Part shown: positions 16,642 through 25,527 of the stretch, piece by piece
How the letters are laid out: each line of letters starts with the position of its first letter
Position numbering within the stretch: position 1 is the first letter of the stretch
Origin: Eubacterium sp.
GTDB taxonomy: Bacteria; Bacillota; Clostridia; Oscillospirales; Acutalibacteraceae
Direction: 5' to 3'
Assembly (NCBI GenBank): GCA_022511225.1
Contig: JAFLRZ010000014.1
Coordinates: 1 to 50,408 of the forward strand
DNA: 50,408 bases
Program-made: the position numbers and the translations under genes
The notes under the pieces: generated by a model
The model's database searches: none
Told to the model about the DNA's origin: nothing
What the model saw: the letters and a program-made list of their open reading frames with translations, nothing else

Positions 16642-17481
16642 ATGGCGAGAGAATTAACGTTTGAGCAGCAGGTTGAAAGAAGTATAATCAAAACGTACAG
16701 AAATGATATATGGAATCCCTTTGTTGAAGCTTGTAAATGCTATAAGCTGATTGAAGCAGGGGATAAGATTGCAGTTTGCATAAGCGGCGGCAAGGATTCT
16801 GTTTTGCTTGCTATGTGCATGAAGCATCTGCATAAATATTCCGACGTACCCTTTGAGCTCGAATTTATATGTATGGATCCCGGTTATAACGAAGCAAACA
16901 GAAAGCAGATTGAGTATAACTGCAAAATTTTAAATATACCTATAAAAATATTTAATACTAATATATTTGACGTAACTACATCAGTCGGAGGCTCACCTTG
17001 CTATCTCTGTGCCAGAATGAGAAGAGGTCATCTCTATGCTAAGGCTAAAGAGCTTGGATGCAATAAGATTGCACTCGGCCATCATCTCAGCGACGTTATA
17101 GAAACTACTGTAATGGGTATGTTCTACGGAGCACAGCTTCAGGCAATGCTCCCTAAGCTCAAAAGCACTAATTTCGAGGGAATGGAGCTTATCAGACCTC
17201 TTTACTGCGTTAATGAAGAAAGTGTCATAAAATGGCGCAATTATAATGATTTGACGTTTATCCAGTGCGCCTGCCGTTTTGTCGATGAATACAGTAAAAG
17301 CGAGGACGGAATCGGCACGTCAAAAAGGCAGGAAATTAAAAAGCTGATTGCTCACTTAAAACAAATCAATCCCGATATCGAGCATAACATATTCAAATCT
17401 ATTCATAACGTTAAGCTTGACACGTTTTTAGGTTATAAGCAGAAAGGCACTGAGCACAGCTTTCTTGAGCAGTGGGATTAA
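16642..17481 (+). CDS. TtcA-like PP-loop tRNA thiolation protein
   Basis: A 279-residue N-type ATP pyrophosphatase. PP-loop SGGKDS at residues 48-53; CYLC (Cys120, Cys123) and a further CAC near residue 206 match the three Cys that hold the [4Fe-4S] cluster in TtcA, the enzyme for 2-thiocytidine 32 in tRNA. Clostridia carry several TtcA-like paralogues, so the exact modified base is not certain. The start is ATG 16642 after an AGAGG site; the in-frame GTG at 16621 has none. mnmA, another tRNA thiolase, follows 55 bases later, which supports a tRNA-modification role. Confidence 0.85.
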   Translation: MARELTFEQQVERSIIKTYRNDIWNPFVEACKCYKLIEAGDKIAVCISGGKDSVLLAMCMKHLHKYSDVPFELEFICMDPGYNEANRKQIEYNCKILNIPIKIFNTNIFDVTTSVGGSPCYLCARMRRGHLYAKAKELGCNKIALGHHLSDVIETTVMGMFYGAQLQAMLPKLKSTNFEGMELIRPLYCVNEESVIKWRNYNDLTFIQCACRFVDEYSKSEDGIGTSKRQEIKKLIAHLKQINPDIEHNIFKSIHNVKLDTFLGYKQKGTEHSFLEQWD

Positions 17482-17536
17482 TAAACTATAAGAATATGTC
17501 AGTGCAAATGCATTGATAATAATTAGGTTGGAGTAA

Positions 17537-18598
17537 ATGAAAAAAGCAATTATCGCAATGAGCGGTGGAGTAGATTCCAGCGTTGCCGCTTATTTGATGA
17601 AGAAGAACGGCTTTGATTGTATCGGTGCTACAATGAAGCTTTACGATAACGATGATATAAATATCAGCAGAGAAAAGACCTGTTGCTCTCTTGACGATAT
17701 TGAAGATGCGAGGGCAGTTGCACTAAGACTTTCAATGCCTTACTATGTCTTTAATTTCAAAGAGGAGTTTAAGGAAAAGGTTATAGATAAGTTTATAAGA
17801 ACTTATGAATGCGGCGGAACACCAAATCCGTGTATTGACTGCAACAGTCAGCTAAAATTCAAAAAGCTTTTCCAAAGAATGAAAGAGCTTGAATTTGATT
17901 ACGTTATAACAGGCCACTATGCAAGAATAGAGGAAAATAACGGTTGGTTTTATCTCAAAAAGGGTAAGGATATTACCAAGGATCAAAGCTACGTTCTCTA
18001 CTCACTTACTCAGAATCAGCTTGCCCACATACTTTTTCCTCTCGGTGATTTTTCTAAAACGGAAATCAGAGAAATTGCACAGGAGCAGGGCTTTGTAAAT
18101 GCTAAAAAAAGAGATAGTCAGGATATTTGTTTTGTACCTGACGGCGACTACACCTCGTTTATTGAAAGCTACACAGGCAAAAAATATCCTCACGGCAATT
18201 TTGTAGACACAAACGGCAACGTGCTCGGCACGCACAAAGGTATAATAAGGTACACTAACGGACAGAGAAAGGGTCTTGGTATAGCGCTCGGCAAGCCTGC
18301 ATACGTTGTCGGCAAGAATATCGAAGAAAACACTGTTGTTTTAGGCTCAAATGATGATTTGTTTTCAAATGAGCTTACAGCTGATGATTTTAACTGGATA
18401 ATTCCGGATGTCAGCCGTGAGATTAAGTGTAAAGCAAAGGTCAGATACAATATGAAAGAGCAGAACACTACGGCATTTGTTAATGACGACGGCACTGTAA
18501 AGGTTGTCTTTGACGAGCTGCAAAGAGCAATCACCAAAGGTCAGGCTGTTGTTTTATATGACGGCGATACAGTTCTCGGCGGAGGAACAATTATATAA
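17537..18598 (+). CDS. mnmA: tRNA-specific 2-thiouridylase MnmA
   Basis: Makes 2-thiouridine at wobble position 34 of tRNAs for Lys, Glu and Gln. A 353-residue protein with PP-loop SGGVDSS (residues 9-15), NPCIDCN (first catalytic Cys), KKRDSQDICFV (second catalytic Cys in DICFV), and the central and C-terminal beta-barrel domains ending in LGGGTII, the normal end of the family. GGAG lies 5 bases before the ATG. Last gene of the plus-strand run starting at 12254. Confidence 0.97.
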   Translation: MKKAIIAMSGGVDSSVAAYLMKKNGFDCIGATMKLYDNDDINISREKTCCSLDDIEDARAVALRLSMPYYVFNFKEEFKEKVIDKFIRTYECGGTPNPCIDCNSQLKFKKLFQRMKELEFDYVITGHYARIEENNGWFYLKKGKDITKDQSYVLYSLTQNQLAHILFPLGDFSKTEIREIAQEQGFVNAKKRDSQDICFVPDGDYTSFIESYTGKKYPHGNFVDTNGNVLGTHKGIIRYTNGQRKGLGIALGKPAYVVGKNIEENTVVLGSNDDLFSNELTADDFNWIIPDVSREIKCKAKVRYNMKEQNTTAFVNDDGTVKVVFDELQRAITKGQAVVLYDGDTVLGGGTII

Positions 18599-18640
18599 AT
18601 ATAAACGCATAAATGCATTTTCATTATTATCTTTTACTTT

Positions 18641-18665
18641 TGTAGGGGAGGATATTATCCTCCCG
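18641..18665. repeat. Short palindromic intergenic element (TGTAGGGGAGG type)
   Basis: GGGAGGATA and TATCCTCCC form a 9-bp inverted repeat around one base, preceded by TGTAG. It resembles the short TGTAGGGG...CCCG palindromes scattered between genes of Oscillospiraceae and lies just before a terminator. It shares TAGGG with the longer repeats here but not the CGATGACC core. Confidence 0.5.
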
Positions 18666-18678
18666 TTCAATAAATCAA

Positions 18679-18705
18679 AAGCCACGAACTAAACGTTCGT
18701 GGCTT
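18679..18705. terminator. Bidirectional terminator between mnmA and the MocA-type gene
   Basis: An 11-bp stem AAGCCACGAAC / GTTCGTGGCTT with a 5-base loop, A-rich before and T-rich after, at a convergent junction. Confidence 0.88.
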
Positions 18706-18727
18706 CTTTCGTTTTCTATAATAAATT

Positions 18728-20038
18728 TTATAACTCAACCTTAATCGGCACTCCACCCTTTTCTCTTGACTCATCAGCAAGGTAAACGCAAAGATGCCCC
18801 GCAACAGAATCAAATATAGACGTACACGCAAGGCTTGGTGCTTCGCCTCTGATGAACTTTACAAAGTCGGCAGTAAGTCTTTCGTCACCGCCTCCGTGTC
18901 CACCGTAAGCGCCTACCATATCTCCTGTAACGTTGAGGTTAACCTCTTCAATATCACATTCGCCGTTATTTGCTTCAGGTGACGGATTGATTTTAGAAAC
19001 ATAGAACTTTGATTCCTCAAAATTACCGTAAATTTCACCGAGTGTACCGATAATATGTATCTTACGAAGTGAGCGTGATGAACCACCAACCATATTGTGT
19101 GTGCCCGTTGCGCCGCTTGCGAAGTTAACGAGAACCGACTGATGGTCAACAACGTTGTTGTCACACTTGTACATACATCTCGCATAAGGGCTGTCACTCT
19201 TCATAAGAGCGATTTTATCCTCAATAGTAGGATTATCAATATGCTCAAGCGCATCCCATACATAAAATGCCCACCTGTCAGGATGATCAATATAAAGTCG
19301 TTTTGTCGAGAAATTACAGGTGTCAACAAGAGGGCAGTCCTTCATACAAATAGTGCCTGCACCCTCAGGAGCATTTTCAGGCTTAAACTGATATTTACTT
19401 CCAAAAGAGCAGATTTGCACAGGCTTTGTCTCACTCATAAACCACATCATAAGGTCAATATCATGACAGCATTTTGCAAGGAGCATAGATGTGTGGCACT
19501 TATCGGAATTTCCCCACTTACCGCGCACGTATGAGGTAGAAAGGTGATGATAAGAAACGTGCTCAGTTGTCTGAATATTTATAATATCACCAATTTCACC
19601 GCGTGCAATTCTTTCCTTAATACCGTAATAAAACGGTGTATAGCGAAGCACGTGGCAAATCATTACCTTTGAATTATTCTTCCTTGCACATTCTACAAGC
19701 TCTCTCATCTCTGCTTCGTTTACGGCAAAGGGTTTTTCAAGGAGCATATCGTATCCTGCATTAAAAAGCGGAATTGACGTTTCAATATGAGCCTCATCCA
19801 TTGTACCGTTAATAATTGTATCGGCAAGTCTGCCTTTTTCAGCAAGCTCTTCAGCAGACTCAAAGCACATACTTTCATCAAAGCCGAAGTATTCCATACA
19901 GTGCTTTCTTCTTACAGGATTAGGATCAGCAACGCCGACAATTTTAAGCATTTCAGGATTCGTTTTTGCAAGCTCACTGTATACTAATGCTCTGTGACCT
20001 GCACCAACGATTATGGCGGTAATAGGCTTTTGTTCCAT
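18728..20038 (-). CDS. Gfo/Idh/MocA family NAD(P)-dependent oxidoreductase
   Basis: A 436-residue sugar or sugar-like dehydrogenase. Nucleotide fold VGAGHRA at residues 11-17; EKPFAV at 101-106 with the catalytic Lys; the CCHDID stretch at 190-195 gives the His and Asp that act on the substrate hydroxyl. Cys231, Cys235 and Cys241 (CMKDCPLVDTC) form a small Cys cluster inside the C-terminal sheet domain; such clusters occur in one MocA branch and may bind metal. Substrate unknown. It has its own promoter and stands alone. Confidence 0.88.
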   Translation of the reverse strand: MEQKPITAIIVGAGHRALVYSELAKTNPEMLKIVGVADPNPVRRKHCMEYFGFDESMCFESAEELAEKGRLADTIINGTMDEAHIETSIPLFNAGYDMLLEKPFAVNEAEMRELVECARKNNSKVMICHVLRYTPFYYGIKERIARGEIGDIINIQTTEHVSYHHLSTSYVRGKWGNSDKCHTSMLLAKCCHDIDLMMWFMSETKPVQICSFGSKYQFKPENAPEGAGTICMKDCPLVDTCNFSTKRLYIDHPDRWAFYVWDALEHIDNPTIEDKIALMKSDSPYARCMYKCDNNVVDHQSVLVNFASGATGTHNMVGGSSRSLRKIHIIGTLGEIYGNFEESKFYVSKINPSPEANNGECDIEEVNLNVTGDMVGAYGGHGGGDERLTADFVKFIRGEAPSLACTSIFDSVAGHLCVYLADESREKGGVPIKVEL

Positions 20039-20072
20039 TTGTATTAACCTCTCAGTTATGTTAGTTAAACAT

Positions 20073-20100
20073 ATTATATACTATAAAAAATAATTTTCAA
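20073..20100 (-). promoter_or_regulatory. Promoter of the Gfo/Idh/MocA gene
   Basis: On the minus strand TTGAAA (20100-20095), 16 bases, TATAAT (20078-20073), 34 bases before the start codon. Confidence 0.72.
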
Positions 20101-20127
20101 CTGTAATATTCTATTTTTATAAATTTA

Positions 20128-20156
20128 TTGACAGTAATTAATAATAAATCTATAAT
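20128..20156 (+). promoter_or_regulatory. Consensus sigma-A promoter of the ABC exporter operon
   Basis: A perfect TTGACA (20128-20133), 17-base spacer and TATAAT (20151-20156), the strongest promoter seen in the window, 31 bases before the TTG start of the exporter gene. Confidence 0.88.
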
Positions 20157-20187
20157 ATTTTCATAATATGCAGAAAGGTATACTAAA

Positions 20188-21903
20188 TTGAAGAGTTTAT
20201 TAATATATCTAAAAAAATATACGCTCCAATCAATACTTGCGCCGCTCTTTAAATTACTTGAAGCAAGCTTTGAGCTTATAGTACCGCTCGTAATTGCGGC
20301 AATAATTGATATGGGCATAAAAACCGGTGATAAGTCATACATCCTTTCACGCTGTGGTGTGCTTGTTGTTCTTGCACTTGTCGGTATGACTGCGGCAATT
20401 TCTGCACAGTATTTTGCGGCTAAAGCGGCAATAGGCTTCGGCAAGGATTTAAGGCATTCGCTTTTTGAAAAAATACAGTCCCTCTCGTTTAATGAAATTG
20501 ATAAAATCAGCACGTCAACGCTTATTACAAGAATGACAAATGACGTAAATCAGCTTCAAAACGGTGTGAATCTCGTCCTCCGTCTGTTTTTGCGCTCTCC
20601 GTTTATTGTTATCGGCGCAATGGTAATGGCATTTTTTATTGACGTAAAATGTGCAATTATTTTTCTTGCAGCAATTATTCTTTTATCTGTAGTTGTTTTT
20701 GGCATTATGGCATATACGATTCCACGATATAAAAACGTTCAGTCGGCAGTTGATAATATTACACTTCTTACAAGAGAAAATCTCTCGGGCGCAAGAGTAA
20801 TAAGAGCTTTTACAAATGAGGAAAATGAAACACAAAGCTTTAACAAAAAGAACAATTTTCTTTTGTCACTTCAAAAGGGCGTAGGCAGAATATCTGCTCT
20901 TATGAATCCCGTAACGTACGTTATAATAAATATCGCAATCGTTGTTCTTGTATATTCAGGCGCAGTTCAGGTAGAAAACAATATACTTAGTCAAGGGCAG
21001 GTAGTCGCACTTTATAACTATATGAGCCAGATTCTTGTTGAACTTATAAAACTTGCGAATTTGATTGTAACTGTTACAAAGGCTCTTGCCTCTGCCGACA
21101 GAATCAGTAACGTCTTTGAGCAGGAGAATACTCTTGAATCGGTTGATGACACGTCTGAGAGCAGTGAATACATCAGCTTTAATGACGTTTCACTTAAGTA
21201 CAAAAACGCTTCTAATTATTCTCTTGAAAATATCAGCTTCTCTGCAAATAAGGGCGATGTAATAGGCGTAATCGGAGGAACAGGCTCAGGCAAATCGTCA
21301 CTCGTATCCCTTATTGCGCATTTCTATGATGCGACTAAGGGTATAGTTTACGTAGACAACATTAACGTCAAATCTCAAAATACAGAGAATCTCAGGGCAA
21401 AAATAGGCTTCGTTCATCAAAAGGCAGTACTCTTTAAGGGTACCGTGCGTGACAATATGAAATGGGGCAAGAAAGATGCTACCGATGAAGAAATAATTAC
21501 TGCATTAACACAGGCACAGATTTACGATACGATTGAGAGCAAGGGCGGACTTGACTATTTTATCGAGCAGAACGGCTCCAATCTTTCAGGTGGTCAGAAG
21601 CAAAGGCTTGCTGTTGCAAGAGCACTTGTAAGAAAGCCTGAAATCCTTGTGCTTGACGATTCCTCCTCTGCACTTGATTTTGCAACCGAAGCAAGACTTC
21701 GCGAAGCAATTTATAATCTTGATTATCCTGTTACAGTATTTATTGTATCACAGCGTGCTTCATCAGTAATGAGCGCAGATAATATCCTTGTTCTTGATGA
21801 CGGCAAATGTGTAGGGCAGGGAACACACAGTCAGTTACTTCAAAACTGCAATGTTTATCAGGAAATATATTCCTCTCAGTTCGGAAAGGAGGAATGTGTA
21901 TGA
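20188..21903 (+). CDS. ABC exporter subunit A (membrane plus ATPase, degenerate site)
   Basis: A 571-residue half-transporter: six transmembrane helices (residues about 15-300), then an ATPase domain with Walker A GGTGSGKSS, signature LSGGQKQR and Walker B VLDDSSSALD. The usual catalytic Glu after the Walker B Asp is Asp, and the H-loop His is Gln (SQR instead of AHR). These changes mark the non-hydrolysing half of heterodimeric exporters such as TM287/288 or BmrCD. The start is TTG 20188, nine bases after GAAAGG. Its stop overlaps the next gene by four bases. Likely exports drugs or peptides; cargo unknown. Confidence 0.9.
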   Translation: MKSLLIYLKKYTLQSILAPLFKLLEASFELIVPLVIAAIIDMGIKTGDKSYILSRCGVLVVLALVGMTAAISAQYFAAKAAIGFGKDLRHSLFEKIQSLSFNEIDKISTSTLITRMTNDVNQLQNGVNLVLRLFLRSPFIVIGAMVMAFFIDVKCAIIFLAAIILLSVVVFGIMAYTIPRYKNVQSAVDNITLLTRENLSGARVIRAFTNEENETQSFNKKNNFLLSLQKGVGRISALMNPVTYVIINIAIVVLVYSGAVQVENNILSQGQVVALYNYMSQILVELIKLANLIVTVTKALASADRISNVFEQENTLESVDDTSESSEYISFNDVSLKYKNASNYSLENISFSANKGDVIGVIGGTGSGKSSLVSLIAHFYDATKGIVYVDNINVKSQNTENLRAKIGFVHQKAVLFKGTVRDNMKWGKKDATDEEIITALTQAQIYDTIESKGGLDYFIEQNGSNLSGGQKQRLAVARALVRKPEILVLDDSSSALDFATEARLREAIYNLDYPVTVFIVSQRASSVMSADNILVLDDGKCVGQGTHSQLLQNCNVYQEIYSSQFGKEECV

Positions 21904-23654
21904 GCAATAAAGAAGCCTTCAAAAAGGTTTTGCACTATATCGACAGATATAAGTATTATCTGTTTTTATCAATGCTTCTTGCAGTTTTAAGCGTATCATT
22001 AGTGCTTTATGCACCGATACTTGTCGGTAACGCAATCGACTGCATTGTTGCCCCCGGAAATGTTGATTTTACCAAAATCGCAAAGATACTTTTAAGATTA
22101 GGTATTATAATCGGCATAACGGCTCTTTTGCAGTGGATAATGAATGTCTGCAACAACAAAATCACGTATAACGTATCGCGTGATATGAGAAAGCGTGCAT
22201 TCGAAAAAATTGAAAAACTCCCATTTTCATATATTGATACACATTCAAACGGTGACATTGTCAGCAGAGTTATAACAGACGTTGATCAGCTTTCCGACGG
22301 ACTGCTTATGGGCTTTACGCAGTTTTTCACAGGAATAGTTACTATCATCGGAACGCTTTGCTTTATGTTTTCAATAAACGTATGGATAACGATAGTCGTG
22401 CTTGTTGTAACACCGTTATCATTTTTTATTGCACAGTTTATTGCAAAAAAGACGTTTAATATGTTCTCGCTTCAGTCAAAGACAAGAGGCGAGCAGACAG
22501 CCTTTATTGACGAAATGATAACTAATCAGAAGGTTGCAGACGCATATGGAATGAACGGAGAAAACCTTAAGCGATTTGATGAGATAAATTCAAGGCTTTC
22601 CGAATATTCACTTAAAGCCACTTTCTTTTCATCTATCACCAATCCGGCAACAAGATTTGTTAATAGTATCGTCTATGCCTCGGTAGCCTTGTTTGGCGCA
22701 CTCTTAGCAATTCGGGGCGATGGCACAAGCGGTATTACCGTCGGTATCCTTTCGTGTTTTCTTTCATATGCTAATCAGTATACAAAGCCGTTTAATGAAA
22801 TTAGCAGCGTTGTTACTGAGCTTCAAAACGCACTTGCTTGTGCAGCAAGAGTGTTTGAACTGATTGAGGAAGAGAGTGTTCCTGATGACAAAGAGAATGC
22901 CGTAGTTCTCAACAATCCAAAAGGCAATATAGATATCAGCAATGTTTCCTTCTCTTATTCAAGGGATAAAAAGCTGATTGAAAATCTTAATCTTAATGTT
23001 AAATCAGGAATGGTTGTAGCCATCGTGGGTCCGACAGGCTGCGGAAAAACAACTCTTATTAACCTATTGATGCGATTCTACGATGCAGACGTCGGAAGTA
23101 TAAATATTGACGGCATAAATTCTCTTGACATTACCCGAAAATCATTACGTCAAAGCTTCGGTATGGTTCTTCAGGATACTTGGCTTAAGTCTGCAAGCAT
23201 CAAGGATAATATTAAGCTTGCCAATCCCGATGCAACAGATGAGGAAGTTGTCAAGGCGGCTAAGCTTGCTCACTCCCATTCATTTATCAAACGCTTATCA
23301 AACGGATACGATACAGTGATAGGGGAGGACGGCGGCTCTCTTTCTCAAGGGCAAAGACAGCTTCTTTGTATTACTCGACTTATGCTCTCACCACCGCCTA
23401 TGCTCATACTTGATGAAGCAACCTCATCAATTGATACAAGAACAGAAATAAAAATTCAAAGTGCATTCAATAAGCTTATGCAAGGCAGAACAACGTTCAT
23501 TGTCGCTCACAGGCTTTCAACAATCAAAAATGCAGACGTAATTCTCGTAATGAATGACGGGCATATAATAGAGCAGGGTAGTCATAAAGAGCTCTACGCA
23601 CAAAAAGGCTTCTACTATAATCTCTATAACTCACAGTTCCCTAACAACGTGTAA
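21900..23654 (+). CDS. ABC exporter subunit B (membrane plus ATPase, catalytic)
   Basis: The partner half-transporter, 584 residues from ATG 21900 (AGGAGG seven bases upstream). The ATG overlaps the first subunit's TGA as ATGA; an earlier in-frame ATG at 21894 is too close to the site. Six membrane helices, then Walker A GPTGCGKTT, Walker B LILDEATSSID with the catalytic Glu, and AHR H-loop. Its signature reads LSQGQRQ instead of LSGGQ, as expected for the half that completes the degenerate site of its partner. Together the two form one heterodimeric exporter with one active ATP site. Confidence 0.92.
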   Translation: MSNKEAFKKVLHYIDRYKYYLFLSMLLAVLSVSLVLYAPILVGNAIDCIVAPGNVDFTKIAKILLRLGIIIGITALLQWIMNVCNNKITYNVSRDMRKRAFEKIEKLPFSYIDTHSNGDIVSRVITDVDQLSDGLLMGFTQFFTGIVTIIGTLCFMFSINVWITIVVLVVTPLSFFIAQFIAKKTFNMFSLQSKTRGEQTAFIDEMITNQKVADAYGMNGENLKRFDEINSRLSEYSLKATFFSSITNPATRFVNSIVYASVALFGALLAIRGDGTSGITVGILSCFLSYANQYTKPFNEISSVVTELQNALACAARVFELIEEESVPDDKENAVVLNNPKGNIDISNVSFSYSRDKKLIENLNLNVKSGMVVAIVGPTGCGKTTLINLLMRFYDADVGSINIDGINSLDITRKSLRQSFGMVLQDTWLKSASIKDNIKLANPDATDEEVVKAAKLAHSHSFIKRLSNGYDTVIGEDGGSLSQGQRQLLCITRLMLSPPPMLILDEATSSIDTRTEIKIQSAFNKLMQGRTTFIVAHRLSTIKNADVILVMNDGHIIEQGSHKELYAQKGFYYNLYNSQFPNNV

Positions 23655-23673
23655 TTATTAAAATCAAACATTA

Positions 23674-23747
23674 ATTGTATTGAATGAAACTTCTGTAGGG
23701 GCGATGACCACATCGCCTTGCGTGCGAAGCACCTTATATAAAAGCAA
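23674..23747. repeat. Dispersed intergenic repeat, copy 3
   Basis: ATTGTATTGAATGAA, TTCTGTAGGGG, core CGATGACCACATCG (23702-23715), then GCGTGCGAAGCACCTTATATAAAAGC. The first part matches the copy at 33.9 kb and the last part the copy at 10.4 kb. It lies directly before a terminator at a convergent junction. Confidence 0.82.
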
Positions 23748-23780
23748 AAATGCGAGAACAAATTGTTCTCGCATTTCTCT
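23748..23780. terminator. Bidirectional terminator after the ABC exporter
   Basis: A 13-bp stem AAATGCGAGAACA / TGTTCTCGCATTT with a 3-base loop, A-rich upstream and T-rich downstream, between convergent genes. Confidence 0.87.
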
Positions 23781-23797
23781 TTTTATATTAAATAACA

Positions 23798-25330
23798 TTA
23801 ATCGTTATTTGCAGATTCCTTTGCGTTCTGCTCTGCAAGTCTGTTTGCACGCTTGTCAGCAAGCTCAACGATCATCTGCTGCTTGAGATCACCATGGATG
23901 TTATAAAGAATGAATGATACACCAAACATACCTCTGGCAATAGCAGGAAGGATGCAGAATACTGCCCAGATACCGTTTAAGATTTTAGGGTCAGTCTGCG
24001 GAATTGCATTGCCGAGTGAATCGGTAAGAGGAATGTAATTAATCCATGTAAGCACCATACCTGAAAGCCAGCTTGTAACCGATGTAGCAAGCTTTGAGAA
24101 ATAACCCTGTACGGTTGTAACGAGTGCTTCGTTTCTAAGACCGTGCTTCCACTCCATATAGTCAAGAGCTTCTGCATTAAGAATAGGAATACAAACCTGA
24201 AGTATTTTATTAGGAAGACCGCAAATAGTCAGCGCGAAGATAACCCACACTAAGTTGAGTATGTAATTATCGCGGAACGTCTGACCAAACGGATGATAAC
24301 CAATGAAGAAGGTTGCCATATAAGCGAAGAAGCCGAATAAGCCGGCAGCAATAGCTGTAAGTCTTGCGCCGAATTTCTTAACCATTTTAGCAGCAACCGG
24401 AATCATAACATAGTTTGGAATACCGGTAAACAGTCCGCATACAGTACCGTGGATAAGAGAGCCGGTATTATTAAGCCAGAAAATCTGCTCTGAAGAACCG
24501 CCTACAGACTTGAAGGAATTAAAGAAGTCTGCAAAGATAATTGCGAAGAGCGGTCTGTTTGTAAAGATGTTCTTTATAGATGAAAGAATAGAAGTTTCCT
24601 TCATTTCCTCACGGCTCATAAGTGGTACACGTTCTCGTAAATTAAAGAAACCAAATACAGCAAAGCCCGCTGATAAAATGAGCATAAAGAATGCAAATCC
24701 TGTGTAAACTCCGCCCATTGTGAATTTAGTGCTGATTTTAGGAAGCACTGTTACAAGAATAGGAACAAGTGACGGGAGCCATACACCAAACAGCTCAAAG
24801 AACTTCGTTGTGGTAATAAGGTTGTTACGCTCATCGGTGTTAGGAGTAACATTGTATATCATAAGTCCCCAAGCACCGAAGTAGCTCATACCGAGACCGT
24901 AAACAATTGTTGCAACAAGAGCCCATATAGCCTTTTGAGTTGATGTGTGTATAGCTGAAGGTGCCATAAACATCATCGCTCCGCCGATTAACCATAACGG
25001 CAGAGGTAAAATAAAGAATGGTCTGATTCTGCCCCAACGTGTTCTTGTACGGTCAATGATAAGACCTGAAATCGTATCATCAAGCGCATCGTAGATTGAT
25101 GCAAAAAGGTTTATGTTTGCATATATTGTCGTGTTTATCTTCAGGAACTGAATCATGAAGAATTCTTTGTAAGCACTTACAAACTGACTTAAATTCTTCT
25201 GACCGAAGTTGACAAGTACGTAAGCTGCAATCTCTTTAGGCGAAAGATAACGCTTATGAGTATAGGCAAGCTTGTCAAGTTCTTCTACTTCTGCTTGAGT
25301 CAAATCTTCAGTAATAATTTCGTCTGCCAA
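23798..25330 (-). CDS. GPH-family sugar:cation symporter (MelB-like MFS)
   Basis: A 510-residue membrane protein with about twelve helices of the glycoside-pentoside-hexuronide:cation symporter family. The DDTISGLIIDRTRTRWGRIRP stretch near residues 86-106 is the family loop motif D(x)3G(x)3DRTxxRWGRxRP. N-terminal 30 residues are acidic and cytoplasmic. It stands alone, so the sugar is not shown by its neighbours; a second GPH member lies at 47284. A weak promoter (TTGATT, 17, TAATAT on the minus strand) may lie in the 25331-25463 gap. Confidence 0.9.
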   Translation of the reverse strand: MADEIITEDLTQAEVEELDKLAYTHKRYLSPKEIAAYVLVNFGQKNLSQFVSAYKEFFMIQFLKINTTIYANINLFASIYDALDDTISGLIIDRTRTRWGRIRPFFILPLPLWLIGGAMMFMAPSAIHTSTQKAIWALVATIVYGLGMSYFGAWGLMIYNVTPNTDERNNLITTTKFFELFGVWLPSLVPILVTVLPKISTKFTMGGVYTGFAFFMLILSAGFAVFGFFNLRERVPLMSREEMKETSILSSIKNIFTNRPLFAIIFADFFNSFKSVGGSSEQIFWLNNTGSLIHGTVCGLFTGIPNYVMIPVAAKMVKKFGARLTAIAAGLFGFFAYMATFFIGYHPFGQTFRDNYILNLVWVIFALTICGLPNKILQVCIPILNAEALDYMEWKHGLRNEALVTTVQGYFSKLATSVTSWLSGMVLTWINYIPLTDSLGNAIPQTDPKILNGIWAVFCILPAIARGMFGVSFILYNIHGDLKQQMIVELADKRANRLAEQNAKESANND

Positions 25331-25463
25331 AATATCCCCTCATTTCTTAGGCATAGTAACAAAAGTATATTATCACATTATCAGTTATAAATCAATACTT
25401 TTACTTTAATCTTACAAAAGAAATTATTTCTATCCAATACAACCATAATATTTTCAATATGTA

Positions 25464-25492
25464 TTGACAATCGACAAAAATAATTATAAAAT
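25464..25492 (+). promoter_or_regulatory. Promoter of the zinc-ribbon membrane protein
   Basis: TTGACA (25464-25469), 17 bases, TAAAAT (25487-25492), 35 bases before the ATG. Confidence 0.7.
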
Positions 25493-25527
25493 ACTTTAGT
25501 AAGTAACTATACGAAAGGGGTACCACT

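Noticed and set aside
18641-18665. Fifth copy of the CGATGACC repeat family
   Set aside because: It has the TAGGGG start and a palindrome but not the core or tails; listed separately as a different short element.
21807-21899. N-terminal extension of the second ABC exporter subunit
   Set aside because: It overlaps the first subunit by nearly 100 bases in another frame; AGGAGG and the ATGA overlap fix the start at 21900.
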